From NCBI GenBank assembly GCA_039105265.1, contig JAPFFF010000008.1, positions 6,131,078 to 6,195,077 of the forward strand: a stretch of DNA of 64,000 nucleotides, written 5' to 3'. The notes below the pieces were generated by a model. That model did not search any database. It was not told where the DNA came from and worked only from the letters and a program-made list of their open reading frames with translations. A program made the position numbers and the translations under genes. This DNA is from Tritrichomonas musculus. Taxonomy: Eukaryota > Parabasalia > Tritrichomonadida > Tritrichomonadidae. This document shows positions 31,276 through 41,947 of this stretch, piece after piece (within the stretch, counting starts at the first letter, position 1; every line of letters starts with the position of its first letter).

Positions 31276-34200
31276 ATGCGACCAAAAACAAATTCAAATT
31301 TATTTCAATATAGTAGTCAAAAGATAATTATCAACAAGTGTATGAATGATAACAGCAATACTTCAGATTCTATTGAGCAAATAGACAAAAATAGATCTAA
31401 AACAGATATTGAAGAAATTCGCCCTATTTTACTAAAAATTTCTCAAATGGATTCAACTGTTAAATCATCGCTCCCGCAATCTATAAAAAATCAAAAAGCT
31501 GATGTCACTCAATCATTTTTTATGTTAATCGATAATTTCTCAGATTTTTTTGAAAAGTCGGTTCTTCCTCGAAATCAAAGTCGGCTTTTGTTTGCCTATT
31601 TTTTATCTTTGCATCATTTTGCAATTGATCTTTATTGTCCGGGTATTTCACATACTGACGCTGAATTTACATCACTTTGGAAGAATTTCTCATGGATTTT
31701 CAAGATGCTTCAACCATACATATTTCCAAGTGATTATAATCATGTTATTGAACAAATAAATCAAGAATATGTACCTCTTCGTACTCGATATGAAGGAAAG
31801 CCAAATACAGATGAATTTGTTAGGTTAATTACCAAAATCAATTCAGCTCTTGAAGAATTTAATTATTCAGTTGGTGATCTTCAAGATCCTTACACCAGTT
31901 CTGAGAATTTTAGTAGTGTCCTCAAAGAGTTTGCAAAATTGAAACAATTATTTCGAATCTTCTGCCAAAAAATTAATTTGACACCGCCTCATTTATTTAA
32001 TGCATTAAGTCTCGCAGAAAGTATTTTGACATATGGAAAATTGTTTGTTAGTATTCGTGACACCATTAAAGAGATTGATAATAAAGTTCAAGAATCATCA
32101 ATTATATCAATTCATATTCCGTTAGAAATGAAAGATCCCTATGTTCATCGTCAATTTTTGAATTCCTCAGTCAAAATTCATCAAGTTGAAAATCGTTTAA
32201 TTTATGATAAAATCATAGAAATTTATAGTGTGAATTTAGTTCAAAATTCATCTCAAGACGTTAATACGACTATAGCTAATAAGTTTTTTTTATCGACAAC
32301 ACTTTTACTAGACTTTTCATCTGTCTTAGCTATTCATCTTGACAGTCAACTAGTGGATCGTTGGCAAAGCTATGTTACTACCTCAGATTCTTATTTTTGT
32401 TTGATTGATCAGCCAAAATTAATATTACAAAAGATAAGTTCTCAAGTCCGACCCCAAAGTCAGCAAATTATTAATATTAATAAAAGCAGAAATAATGAAC
32501 AGATAAATTTAATGAACCTAAAAAATGAGATTTCCTTTTCTAATCAGAATCCTGCGATTTTTTCCTATTACGAAGAATTTATTCGGCTTTATGGTTTTAT
32601 TGCCAATGATCAAAGTCCTCGTTCTATTCACCCATTATCACATTGCATTATACTTCTTCTTAAAATTTCAAATGAAACAAATAATGATGTTATCAAAAAT
32701 GCTTCTTCTAAATTAATTGATAATATTGTATCTCATCTTATCGTTGCCAAAACTCATGAAGATTTGGTTCACTTAAAGTATGTTATTAAAAAGATAATTG
32801 ATCAAAAGAAAAGAAAGGAGCAACTTCAATACATTAAGCAGCAATTGGGTTCTTCTAATTCAATATCAATTTTGAATAGTGACTCAAATACGAAATCAAA
32901 CGCAAACGCAAATCAATATTTAACTTATAATTCAAAAACAAATGATTCGCCTTATCAAGTTCTTGTTGCTCTTTGTTATCATACACGAGATATAATTTCT
33001 TCATTGTCTAATGACAATGATGACTCAAGAATCCAAAGTCACCAAAGAGAATACTTGATTTTAAAAAGTTATTCATATTATCTTGACCTTCTTGTTGCAG
33101 TAAGTGCACCAAAACTTAACAGTAACAATAATGAAGGTTCTATCCCACTAGAATACCTCAAATATCATATGAACCCAGATCAAATAGTAGAATGCTTGAA
33201 AGTTTTCTTTGGAGATATTATTAACGAAAGGCTTCCTTTTACAGCAACAGTTCCACCAGTTATTTTTTCATCTAGTTTAACAAGAAACGGAAAACTTGAT
33301 CCAGCTGATATGCAACGTTTAGCATCTCTTCTTCTAACTGAACGTTGTAAAGAATATGATGCTCAATATATTATAATGGAATATAAGAAAATGATTCTTT
33401 ACGTGGACCAAATCAGCAAATTTCTTGAATATTGTAATACAAGTGTAGTTTTTGAGCCAAAATTAAATATAGATGTATTCGGAAATAATAAGTTAATGAG
33501 TTTTGTAACTGATTTAATTAAGTTGCGAGAAAAGCCAACTTTTTCTATTGAAGAATCAAGAGAGATGGCAGAAGCAATCTTTCCTTTACTTTTGAAAGCG
33601 ATGTATAAACGGGCCATTATGAAAGTTAAAATTGATGAAATTGTTTTTAAAATAATCAAAACTTTATATGTTCCAAGATGTCCTGATCTCATTCAGAAAT
33701 GTTATTTGATAATGGATCCATTCGATAGTTTATCAGCAAAAAATCCTTCATTAAGAACTCATGTTTCCGTATTGAAATTATTAATAACAGCTGCTTTCAC
33801 TGGCTCTTCTGATTTTCATAAATACATTCAAATTTCAAATATTAAAGAAAGCATCGAAAAAATCGATAATGAAATTAAAATGAAAAGCGATCAAGCCAAT
33901 TATGAAGAAACAAAAAATTGTTTGGATAGTTTCAAGAAGTTTATGGTTCTATGTAAGCTTCTTGATTGGATTTCTGAGAATTTCAAAGAATATAAAATAG
34001 GAAAGTATGGAAATTCAAAACCAGGTCAACCTGAATCTCAAGATCAAGAAAAAAATGATGAACAACAACCAGCAAAATTAGAAGTTATTATTGATAGGGC
34101 ATCAAATGATACAATTAATGATAATAATAATAAACAAATTGTTTATAATGAAGAGACTGGAGAAACTGCTAATAATGATGATGAAACCAACCAAGATGAT

Positions 34201-36519
34201 GATGTTTTGGAAATTGTAAATCCAAATAAAAATGAAAATGAAGACGAATCAAATGATCCATATAAAATTCCTTATGTTTCAATTCTCACTAAGGTAAATC
34301 ATATTGCATTAATGCGGCAAAAATTAATTGATGGCAAAAAGTTGAATTTATTTATAAGTATAAACTCAGATAATTCTTTAGATCTATTTTGCGAATCTCT
34401 AATTAAAGAGATTAATGATGTATTATCAACAAACAAATTCTATTATATAATTGAATCTAAGTTGGATGCCATAATCAAAAAATTTACAAAGCAATTTGAT
34501 TTTGCCGCTCTTCTTAAAAATTTAATTCAATATTTTGAAGAATTAGCTGTTTATCTTATGAATATAAATGAAATGTCAGCGATACAAAAGCTTGTTTCTG
34601 ATAAAAAGCTAAAAGTTATCAAGAATCATTTGACTGAAGCTGTTAATAACATTTCTGATGCACCAGAACGAATTAGCAACACTGTTCTCACTGCAAAAGA
34701 ACTCTCAGCAAATACCAATACAATGGAAGGTTTCATGGTTCATTTTATGACACAAAATTACATTGACAGAGCTCAAAATGTACTGAATTTATTTTTATTG
34801 AGAAGATATCCGGTGAGTTTTGAATTGTCTTCTATACAATCTAGTGTTGTCGCCCCAATGATGATAGCCAATCCAGTAAATTTAGCAGTACCACAACAAT
34901 CGCAATCAGCAGTCTCTCAATTTCCATTTCAACAATTTATTATCGCCCAAAAGCCTCAGCAATCTCAATCACAGCCCAAAGTAAGTCTACTTCAACAATA
35001 CCAACAATTACCTAAATTTCAGCAAATAATGCAGCAAATGCAGCAAATACCACAATTACAACAAATACCAGCAAAGATCCAAATTATTCAAAATCCTGGC
35101 AAAAATTACCAAATTGTAATTCCTTCCCGAATGTCGCCTGCACAACAAGCAGTTTATCCTTTCCAACCAGCACAATCACAAGTTATGACTCATGCTGCTT
35201 CAAATCCACAAAATTTTGCCATTCAGAAGCTGTATCAAATAATTAAAATTTTAGAAAAATTTCCATCATCTCCTGCAGTAACATCTACAATCGAGAAGTG
35301 CAAGGACATGTGTCGTAATACTTTTCAACATTGTTATGGCATTTTGGCATCAATATCGCCTGAAAAAGCGAGTGATTTACAGCTTGTTGAATTAAAAGCA
35401 ATAAAAAATAATCTCAAAACAAATATTTGTAAGCTTGAAACAGCTAATAATGATAATGATAATAGCTTTGCTTCAAATGATGAGCACTTTGAACGTTGTC
35501 TTAGAATGGTTGATAATCAAATGCACAAAAAAGATGAAAAAATTAGACAATTGAACGAAACAATTGAAAATATTGAGGAAGAATTGAGGGAAATGGAAAA
35601 GAAAATGACAAGAGAAGAAACTGCTTCTCCTGAAATAATATCAGCTCTAGATTCAATTCTTGATGACGATCTTCTTTCTAATATCGTTGGTCCAGCAAAT
35701 GGTACAACAGTTGATAACTCTGCAAAAAGTATGGCTAGTAGTGCTGATCTGAATATTAATAATGGAAATGCAAATAACTTACAAAGTGGATCTAGAAGAA
35801 GAGGAAGACATAGAGGAAGATATTCTGCACATACTGATGATATCAATACAAATAAAGATGATCAGAAAGAAGAGCAATCATCAGGAGAAACTTCAGCAAA
35901 TTTGAGTGCTTCATCATCGTCATCATCAATAGAAAAAGTTAAATCAATTCCAAAGAAACAAAAATCAGCATCAATTATTAATTCACTTCTTTTACAAGTT
36001 AAAAACGCAGAAATCTTGAATCAAAGACTTCGTAGGAAGGTCGAGAAATTGCGTTTCCCAAGTGCAACCCCTCCTCTCTCATCTGATAAATTTACGAATG
36101 CATATCCACTATACCTCGATAATTATGAAGGATGCTCGTGGATTGCAAGCAATGTTAAAGAAAGTTATTCAAGTCGCAATGAATTGTCAAAACTGCAAGA
36201 AGAAAGAGATAATCTTTTCGAACAAATCGTTCGCGCAAATGCATCAAAATCAGAACCTTTAAAGCCAGAGTATATCGAAAACTTGTACGGAAATGTAATT
36301 AGTGCTTGTTCAAATGTTGGATCAAGCAGCACAATTAATGGAAAAGTATCAAAATCAATCTTTTTGTCATTTATCGAAAAATCAGATAGCTTGTTTACGT
36401 ATCTTGATTATGATATAAATACAATCAAAAAGAAATTGAAATTACTCGGTAAGCAAAACAGAATGACTCCATCAGAATTTGTATCTCAATTTGCAAAAAA
36501 GCTTCAAATACTGGAATAA
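31276..36519 (+). CDS. Large hypothetical protein (1,747 aa)
   Basis: I do not recognise a family. Residues 1-900 are mostly alpha-helical and globular in character, without repeats or membrane segments. An Asn/Asp/Glu-rich acidic linker lies at about 915-995. A second helical domain follows at about 1000-1190. A Gln/Pro-rich low-complexity tract spans about 1200-1310 (QQSQSQPK, repeated QQMQQ). Coiled-coil segments lie at about 1409-1445 and 1570-1595, with a basic RRRGRHRGR patch at about 1508 and a Ser run at about 1540 between them. The C-terminal 150 residues are helical. A Met at codon 23 is an alternative start. The layout would suit a scaffold or trafficking adaptor, but this is only a guess. 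It has the ordinary AT-rich codon use of the host genes. Confidence 0.75.
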   Translation: MRPKTNSNLFQYSSQKIIINKCMNDNSNTSDSIEQIDKNRSKTDIEEIRPILLKISQMDSTVKSSLPQSIKNQKADVTQSFFMLIDNFSDFFEKSVLPRNQSRLLFAYFLSLHHFAIDLYCPGISHTDAEFTSLWKNFSWIFKMLQPYIFPSDYNHVIEQINQEYVPLRTRYEGKPNTDEFVRLITKINSALEEFNYSVGDLQDPYTSSENFSSVLKEFAKLKQLFRIFCQKINLTPPHLFNALSLAESILTYGKLFVSIRDTIKEIDNKVQESSIISIHIPLEMKDPYVHRQFLNSSVKIHQVENRLIYDKIIEIYSVNLVQNSSQDVNTTIANKFFLSTTLLLDFSSVLAIHLDSQLVDRWQSYVTTSDSYFCLIDQPKLILQKISSQVRPQSQQIININKSRNNEQINLMNLKNEISFSNQNPAIFSYYEEFIRLYGFIANDQSPRSIHPLSHCIILLLKISNETNNDVIKNASSKLIDNIVSHLIVAKTHEDLVHLKYVIKKIIDQKKRKEQLQYIKQQLGSSNSISILNSDSNTKSNANANQYLTYNSKTNDSPYQVLVALCYHTRDIISSLSNDNDDSRIQSHQREYLILKSYSYYLDLLVAVSAPKLNSNNNEGSIPLEYLKYHMNPDQIVECLKVFFGDIINERLPFTATVPPVIFSSSLTRNGKLDPADMQRLASLLLTERCKEYDAQYIIMEYKKMILYVDQISKFLEYCNTSVVFEPKLNIDVFGNNKLMSFVTDLIKLREKPTFSIEESREMAEAIFPLLLKAMYKRAIMKVKIDEIVFKIIKTLYVPRCPDLIQKCYLIMDPFDSLSAKNPSLRTHVSVLKLLITAAFTGSSDFHKYIQISNIKESIEKIDNEIKMKSDQANYEETKNCLDSFKKFMVLCKLLDWISENFKEYKIGKYGNSKPGQPESQDQEKNDEQQPAKLEVIIDRASNDTINDNNNKQIVYNEETGETANNDDETNQDDDVLEIVNPNKNENEDESNDPYKIPYVSILTKVNHIALMRQKLIDGKKLNLFISINSDNSLDLFCESLIKEINDVLSTNKFYYIIESKLDAIIKKFTKQFDFAALLKNLIQYFEELAVYLMNINEMSAIQKLVSDKKLKVIKNHLTEAVNNISDAPERISNTVLTAKELSANTNTMEGFMVHFMTQNYIDRAQNVLNLFLLRRYPVSFELSSIQSSVVAPMMIANPVNLAVPQQSQSAVSQFPFQQFIIAQKPQQSQSQPKVSLLQQYQQLPKFQQIMQQMQQIPQLQQIPAKIQIIQNPGKNYQIVIPSRMSPAQQAVYPFQPAQSQVMTHAASNPQNFAIQKLYQIIKILEKFPSSPAVTSTIEKCKDMCRNTFQHCYGILASISPEKASDLQLVELKAIKNNLKTNICKLETANNDNDNSFASNDEHFERCLRMVDNQMHKKDEKIRQLNETIENIEEELREMEKKMTREETASPEIISALDSILDDDLLSNIVGPANGTTVDNSAKSMASSADLNINNGNANNLQSGSRRRGRHRGRYSAHTDDINTNKDDQKEEQSSGETSANLSASSSSSSIEKVKSIPKKQKSASIINSLLLQVKNAEILNQRLRRKVEKLRFPSATPPLSSDKFTNAYPLYLDNYEGCSWIASNVKESYSSRNELSKLQEERDNLFEQIVRANASKSEPLKPEYIENLYGNVISACSNVGSSSTINGKVSKSIFLSFIEKSDSLFTYLDYDINTIKKKLKLLGKQNRMTPSEFVSQFAKKLQILE

Positions 36520-36601
36520 CTATTCGTTGAATAAATAAAAACTGTTATGTTTATTATATATAATAAAATATTATTTTACTAGATCTCTTATTCAAACACT
36601 T

Positions 36602-36829
36602 TTAATGGGGATATTTTTGAGGTTCATTTGAAAGTCGCTTAGATTCTTCATCTTTATATGTTTCATATGATTTTTTATAGCATCGCATTAATCGTTCTAA
36701 TAGTTCTCTCGATTCTTCTGCTTTGCTTTCCTCAGCTTTCTTGATATCAAGAAATTGTAATTTTTCTTTTCCTTTGTCTGTCAGAAATAAAAGAGAATTT
36801 GAAAGCTTCCATCTCTTAACAATTTCTGT
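36602..36829 (-). pseudogene. Tail fragment of a kinase-Sel1 paralogue
   Basis: The minus strand encodes about 75 residues ending in a stop at 36602. They include IKKAEESKAEES, RCYKKSYETYKDEES and KRLSNEPQ. The intact kinase-Sel1 protein 1 kb away ends with the aligned segments IKKAEEGKTKES and LCYKKSFDIYGDEES. Upstream the frame is closed and no kinase or further Sel1 sequence follows, so only the tail of a duplicated gene survives. It has the same orientation as its intact relative at 37915-39708, consistent with a local tandem duplication. Confidence 0.7.
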
Positions 36830-37157
36830 TCAATTTCAACATTAGAGTATCTTATGTTTTGAATTTTCTTTTTCAATATGTTCCATGGCATCAGTAACAT
36901 AATAAGCCCGTTATTATCAAAGAAATGCATAAAAGAATCGATTTCAAGAAAATCTTAGAAAATTAACATTTGGCTGGTTGAAGTGCATAACTTGAAAATT
37001 TATGTGTTTGTTTAGAAAACTCTTTACAAAAAAAATTGTAAGCATTGTTCAAAAAAATCCTTTTAAAAATCACATCATAGATGATAAAATACAATTGAAA
37101 TATTTTGTGATGTATTTTCATTCAAAATTGATTATAAGTGAAACATAAAATTTTTAA

Positions 37158-37162
37158 TCACT
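37158..37162 (+). promoter_or_regulatory. Initiator (Inr) TCACT
   Basis: TCACT has its putative +1 A at 37160, twelve nucleotides before the ATG at 37172, matching the trichomonad initiator consensus. Confidence 0.5.
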
Positions 37163-37171
37163 GTTAATTTA

Positions 37172-37705
37172 ATGGGCTTAGGAAAGCTTTTAAAGCAGCT
37201 TACATCACCATTAAGAGAAGCAACTGGCTTTGTTGATGTGCTTATGGATCCTCTTAATGAAATGACGCACGAAATTATGGAGCCAATTAATGATATTAGT
37301 AGAATTTCTCGTAATATATTGGAACCCGTAACTGAATTTACAAGAACAATAGCTGAACCAATCAAAGCGATAAATGAAATAAAAGGCACAATTGATCAAG
37401 TTAAAAGAATCACTAAAGATCCTTTCAGAGAAATAAAACGAGAAATAAAGCAGCCAATTAGAGAATATAAAAGTAATGAAATGCAGCCAATCAATAAAAC
37501 ATGGACCAGTCATCAAAACTTGATAACAAGAAATCCACGTCCAATTATTTCAAATGAAAAAAAACTCCAGGTTCAAATGCACAACAACAATCCAGATTCT
37601 GTTGAAAGAGCTCGTGAATTCTTTAAATCAGCAAAGGATTCATACCAATCCCATTTGAATCGCAGCTGTCAATTTTATAATAGATTCAATAGACAGAATC
37701 ATTAA
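37172..37705 (+). CDS. Small amphipathic repeat protein (177 aa), unknown
   Basis: I do not recognise the family. Residues 1-110 consist of about 11-residue amphipathic units built around a Glu/Asp-Pro-(Ile/Leu/Phe) core (MDPLNEMT, MEPINDIS, LEPVTEFT, AEPIKAIN, KDPFREIK, KQPIREYK). This resembles the periodic helices of lipid-surface proteins such as apolipoproteins or perilipins, so membrane or lipid-droplet binding is a reasonable but unproven idea. The C-terminal 65 residues are basic and Asn/Gln-rich. The start is supported by an initiator twelve nucleotides upstream. The gene converges on the kinase-Sel1 gene, with 209 bp between the two ends. Confidence 0.65.
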   Translation: MGLGKLLKQLTSPLREATGFVDVLMDPLNEMTHEIMEPINDISRISRNILEPVTEFTRTIAEPIKAINEIKGTIDQVKRITKDPFREIKREIKQPIREYKSNEMQPINKTWTSHQNLITRNPRPIISNEKKLQVQMHNNNPDSVERAREFFKSAKDSYQSHLNRSCQFYNRFNRQNH

Positions 37706-37914
37706 TGATGAATTTGAAAAGTTTTTTTTAATTACAAATTAATTAGTTGATTAAAATAAAAACAATTTTTATAATGTCTTTTAAAATAATGATAATTTTT
37801 TTTGAGCATTGAGTAGTATTTATAGAATAGTGGAAATATTGTATTACATATAATAAATATTGTTTAAATTAGCATATTATTGGGAATATTTTCAATATTC
37901 ATTGAATAATTCAT

Positions 37915-39708
37915 TCAGACTCCTCGAAGATATCTTTGAAGTTTAATTGAAATTTTATTTGATTCTTCATCACCATATATATCAAAAGATTTTTTATAAC
38001 ACAGCATTGAGCGTGATAAAAGGTTTCTGGATTCTTTTGTCTTGCCTTCTTCTGCTTTCTTGATTCCAAGTTCATGATAGATTGTGGCTGAAGCGAAATA
38101 TCCTTTTGGGTGGCCTTTTTGACCTGATTCGTATAACATTTTGGCTCCAAGTTCTTCATTAGGTGCTGTGTTCGTCGATGGATCTCCTTCACTAACAAGA
38201 TAGCCATAGTAATAAAGACCTTCTGAATCTTTGTTTTCGCTTGAAATTTTTAATAGCTTGATGCCTTTGCTTCGAGTAGTAATATTATTGCTTCGAAGGA
38301 GCATAAGACCAAGTTTCGTAATTGCATTTAAATTACCAAGTTGAATCGATTTAGCATAAAAATGTTCGGCTGTTTCATACTCTTTATTTCTTTCTGATTT
38401 TTCTCCTTCATTAAGATAAAATTGACTCAATTCTTCGTGTTGTAATTTTTCATTTTCTTTGAACATTAGATATAATGATATATATTTAGACACTTTTGTA
38501 TTATAATTTGGATTTTCGGATTCTTCTGACTCTTTATTAACTGATGAAGTAACACTACATGAAAAATCCTGATCAAATTTTGAGTTTGTAAGTGCCAATG
38601 CATCTCTTTCTTCAAGGCGATAAAATTCTTCTTGTGTTCTATTATACTTCTCATATTTTTCGAAGATGTTATCATTTTTACGTTGATGTTGTGAATGAGA
38701 TTCAACTTGTAAATCAATAAATTTCATGTAAGCGTTTATAACATCTTCATCGAAATCATCAAAAATAAAGTTTCCCTTTTGGGGATTTTTTAGATAATCT
38801 ACTATATCAATGAAAGTTGGACGAAGTTGTGGTTTTGTTTCCCATATTGAGTCAAGATAATCTTTTTGAATTTGATTGCATTTGTCAATATCAGGACGAC
38901 CTCCATTTGTAACGTAGCGAGTAAAAAATAAAGTTGATTTCTTACATTTGAAATCTGGCTTCATTTTTAATTGTAAAATGTTGGATAATATTACTGCATA
39001 AGAATAAACATCAACTGGAAAAGAATATTTGGTTGATTCCATAACTTCTGGTGCTAAGTAATAAAAAGTGCCGCATTGTTGTGATTGGTTTGTATTATCA
39101 GTTAATTTTGCTAGTCCAAGATCCGCGATAAGGGGAATGAAATATTTATTTTCGCTATTAACAAGTGGCTTTATTTCATTTGGTATATCTTCTTTTCCCC
39201 ATTTTGGAGTTATTACAAAAATATTATCATTTTTCAGGTCTCGATGAAGGATCTTGTTTTTATATAGCCTTTTCATACCCACTGCTATCCCATATGCAAA
39301 TATATATTGTTGTGTCTGAATTTGTCTTTGAGAAAGTTTTTTGTTAAGCCTCATTTTATTAAGAACTTCACTGAGCATGCCTCCATCACAAAAAAGAGTA
39401 GCAAGACAAGGTTTTAAAACGAAATATTCATATTTTTTAGAATAACGAAAGATATTAAATCCACATATATGTAAAACAGTTGGATGCTCAGCTAGAATTT
39501 GATTTATAACTTCTCTAAGGAAAAGTTGTAATTGTCTTTGAACAGTAAGTTCTTCATTCCTTTGAATTTTTTTTAAAGCAATAATTTGATTATCTAATAT
39601 ATTACGAGTTATTTTAGAAGTAGCACCTACAGTTTGGCGAAATCCTTTGGATTCTGGTAGGTTATCAAGTATTATGAGCTTATCTATAATTCTCTGTGCT
39701 ATTTTCAT
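37915..39708 (-). CDS. Protein kinase with C-terminal Sel1 repeats
   Basis: 597 residues. The N-terminal kinase domain (about 20-320) has the VAIK-type lysine in IIALKKI (Lys46), the catalytic loop HRDLKNDN (155-162), a DLG in place of DFG (196-198), as in many TKL-like kinases, and APE (219-221). The glycine loop is weak, but the catalytic residues are present, so activity is likely. A charged linker follows. Residues from about 425 form three to four Sel1/TPR-like repeats (AEHFYAKSIQLGNLNAITKL, SEGLYYYGYLVSEGD, GAKMLYESGQKGHPKGYFA). Kinase-Sel1 fusions form expanded families in trichomonads and amoebae, and the repeats probably bind partners. A tail fragment of a paralogue lies downstream at 36602-36829. 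Confidence 0.9.
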   Translation of the reverse strand: MKIAQRIIDKLIILDNLPESKGFRQTVGATSKITRNILDNQIIALKKIQRNEELTVQRQLQLFLREVINQILAEHPTVLHICGFNIFRYSKKYEYFVLKPCLATLFCDGGMLSEVLNKMRLNKKLSQRQIQTQQYIFAYGIAVGMKRLYKNKILHRDLKNDNIFVITPKWGKEDIPNEIKPLVNSENKYFIPLIADLGLAKLTDNTNQSQQCGTFYYLAPEVMESTKYSFPVDVYSYAVILSNILQLKMKPDFKCKKSTLFFTRYVTNGGRPDIDKCNQIQKDYLDSIWETKPQLRPTFIDIVDYLKNPQKGNFIFDDFDEDVINAYMKFIDLQVESHSQHQRKNDNIFEKYEKYNRTQEEFYRLEERDALALTNSKFDQDFSCSVTSSVNKESEESENPNYNTKVSKYISLYLMFKENEKLQHEELSQFYLNEGEKSERNKEYETAEHFYAKSIQLGNLNAITKLGLMLLRSNNITTRSKGIKLLKISSENKDSEGLYYYGYLVSEGDPSTNTAPNEELGAKMLYESGQKGHPKGYFASATIYHELGIKKAEEGKTKESRNLLSRSMLCYKKSFDIYGDEESNKISIKLQRYLRGV

Positions 39709-40655
39709 ACTAAAATTTTGGAAAATTAATAATCGTTAGTATTGTTTTTTAAAAAATTTTATGATTTTTGGTAAAAAAAAAAAAAAAAAATAATAAATTG
39801 CTTTTCCCGGAATTTATTTTTGTTAAATTAGTTTTTTTTCCCGGAATTTGATTATCATCAGAAAAATTGAAAATATCATTGAAAATAACTAATTTTATAA
39901 ATTTAAGAGTTATGGCAAATTAAACCTCGGATTGATAACAGTTTAAATATATTTTAAAGTAATAAATGTAAATATTTTAATCTATATTTCAAGTATACTA
40001 GAATTTTAAATTTATTTTTTTAAGTAAAGACGATAAATCAAAAATTTTAATAAATCTATCAACTTTTTAAAATTCAATATTTCTCTTGTTTAATAAAAAT
40101 AGGAAGAGCATAATTGCAAAAGCATATAAAAATATTAAAAAAGCAAACTCTTTCACAAAAAGTTTGATTTTTTATAAATTATAAAATATTCAAAAAGCCA
40201 TTTTATTTTAATAATCTTTTCAATTTCGAAAAAAAAAAACAATTCAATTAAACTCGATGAATAAAAGGTTTTACTTGATATGTTTCAAATGTAATTTCAA
40301 TGAGTATCAAAACATATGAATACATATGAAAATCACATAATATAAACTAAAACTCAAAGAGAAATTGAAACTTTGTGAAGAATAAAAAAAGAGAGTTCCA
40401 TTGGAATATTAATAGTCGAGCTTAATTTAGAAAAAAAGTCATCATGGAACATAAATAAATCGAAAACGTCATTAAATTCAAACTATAGTTAATGATTTTG
40501 TATTGTTTTATTTACAAACAATAAAGCTATATAATGATCTAAACTTGAATTCATGTTATCAAAAAGTATTGAAAGATGTTCGGGTTATTAGAATCCTTTT
40601 GCATTAAAGCAAATTTGATTCAAAAAAAAAAAAAAAAAAAAACTAAATGATGACT
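39709..40655. other. Intergenic region, no gene seen
   Basis: 947 bp of AT-rich DNA with homopolymer runs at about 39773-39790 and 40622-40641 and no frame of coding character on either strand. A short motif, TTTTCCCGGAATTT, occurs twice (about 39803 and 39837). Confidence 0.5.
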
Positions 40656-41843
40656 TTAAACGTATTGAGTATTATGTATTCTTTCAAGTAAAAGAGCTTT
40701 TTCTTGATCTATAAATTCTTCAATTGAAGGAACAATTGGATTTTTTAATTCCATTGGTTTGAGTGGAACTTTTGAAGGAGTTCTTTTTAACGGTCTTGTT
40801 TTTATCTCTTTGGTTCCTTTTCCTGTAACAATTACAGCTCGAGCTGAACTGGGTTTTGCTTTTTCCTCTTCTTGGTCAAGGAGTAATCGCTGATATTGAG
40901 CTTTTAATGAAGATATTTCTTGAACGGCGATGTTATTGAGTAAAGTAATTTCATTTCCAAGTTGAGAATGTTGTTTTTTCATTCTTGCAACTTCATCTCT
41001 TTGGGCTGATACACGATCTTCGAGTTGTCGTGTATCAAATTGAAGTTTTTCGTTTCTACTGTTTTCCACAGCCAGCTCACTTTGTAATTGTATCAAATGA
41101 GTTTCAAGTTCTTCAGAATGAGCATCATAACGTCTTTGTATTTCATCTATTGGTACATCACGAGAATTTTCGTAGATTTTGTTCAATAATTCTTCCATTC
41201 TTGGTTTGTATCGATCTAATGCAGCACGCTCACAATGCGCTAACGCATCTCTTGTAGTTTCACGGAAATTTCCAATTTTTTGGAGAATCTGTTGATTTAA
41301 TTTCTCAAGCTCATTCATAACAGGTAGAATTCGAGGAACATTTGGAGATATGTCAGTGTTTACGCTAGATCTAAGCAATGAATCTGCTAATTCTCTTGTT
41401 AATCTTCTCATTTCTTTGTTTAAATTATTTTTCGTTTCAATACTGGTGTAAATTTGTTTCTCATATTGCTTTTGAAGATCTTGCAGTTTAGATTCCAAGT
41501 CTTTTTTGCGCTGTCTAAGAGCTTCACCATTCTCTTGGAGTTGCAATATTTCAGCAGTTACTTGCTCTGGTGATAAATTTTGAGGAGGTTCAATTGTTCG
41601 CTGAAGTCGAGTTGTTCTTGTGGTGTAAGAAGGTTTAGTATTTGTTTCTTGCTTATTTGCGGTGCCATTTAGTTCATTTTCTTTTTCACGAAGTAATCGA
41701 ATTGATTCTCGGTTATCAGCATCAGAGCTTGAAGAAGCAAAAAGATGACGGCCAAACTGAAGTAAATCATCTTTATTTGATGCGTCAGTTAAATATTCTG
41801 AATATTTTTCGAGAAATGAAGAAAATTGATCTTCTTCAGTCAT
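40656..41843 (-). CDS. Coiled-coil protein (395 aa), unknown
   Basis: I do not recognise a named family. Residues 1-45 are a compact acidic helical segment (FLEKYSEYLTD, LLQFGRHLFA). Residues 50-100 are a basic Ser/Thr/Asn-rich linker. Two long coiled coils cover about 100-160 and 180-330. The tail is basic and Pro-rich (TRPLKRTPSKVPLKP) and ends in a short helix. This layout suits a microtubule- or filament-associated structural protein, which is inference. It shares orientation with the phosphofructokinase gene, whose stop lies 105 bp upstream of this start. Confidence 0.7.
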   Translation of the reverse strand: MTEEDQFSSFLEKYSEYLTDASNKDDLLQFGRHLFASSSSDADNRESIRLLREKENELNGTANKQETNTKPSYTTRTTRLQRTIEPPQNLSPEQVTAEILQLQENGEALRQRKKDLESKLQDLQKQYEKQIYTSIETKNNLNKEMRRLTRELADSLLRSSVNTDISPNVPRILPVMNELEKLNQQILQKIGNFRETTRDALAHCERAALDRYKPRMEELLNKIYENSRDVPIDEIQRRYDAHSEELETHLIQLQSELAVENSRNEKLQFDTRQLEDRVSAQRDEVARMKKQHSQLGNEITLLNNIAVQEISSLKAQYQRLLLDQEEEKAKPSSARAVIVTGKGTKEIKTRPLKRTPSKVPLKPMELKNPIVPSIEEFIDQEKALLLERIHNTQYV

Positions 41844-41947
41844 CAGATTAAAAAATTCGTTGAAAAAACAACTTTTTCAATTGCAATTTGGTTGCAACAA
41901 AAATCATAATTTCTTTTATTTTTTGAAGATATTCTTTTAAAAAAAAA

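Noticed and set aside
31550-36262. Secondary frames overlapping the 1,747-aa gene
   Set aside because: They are out-of-frame shadows of one long continuous coding frame.
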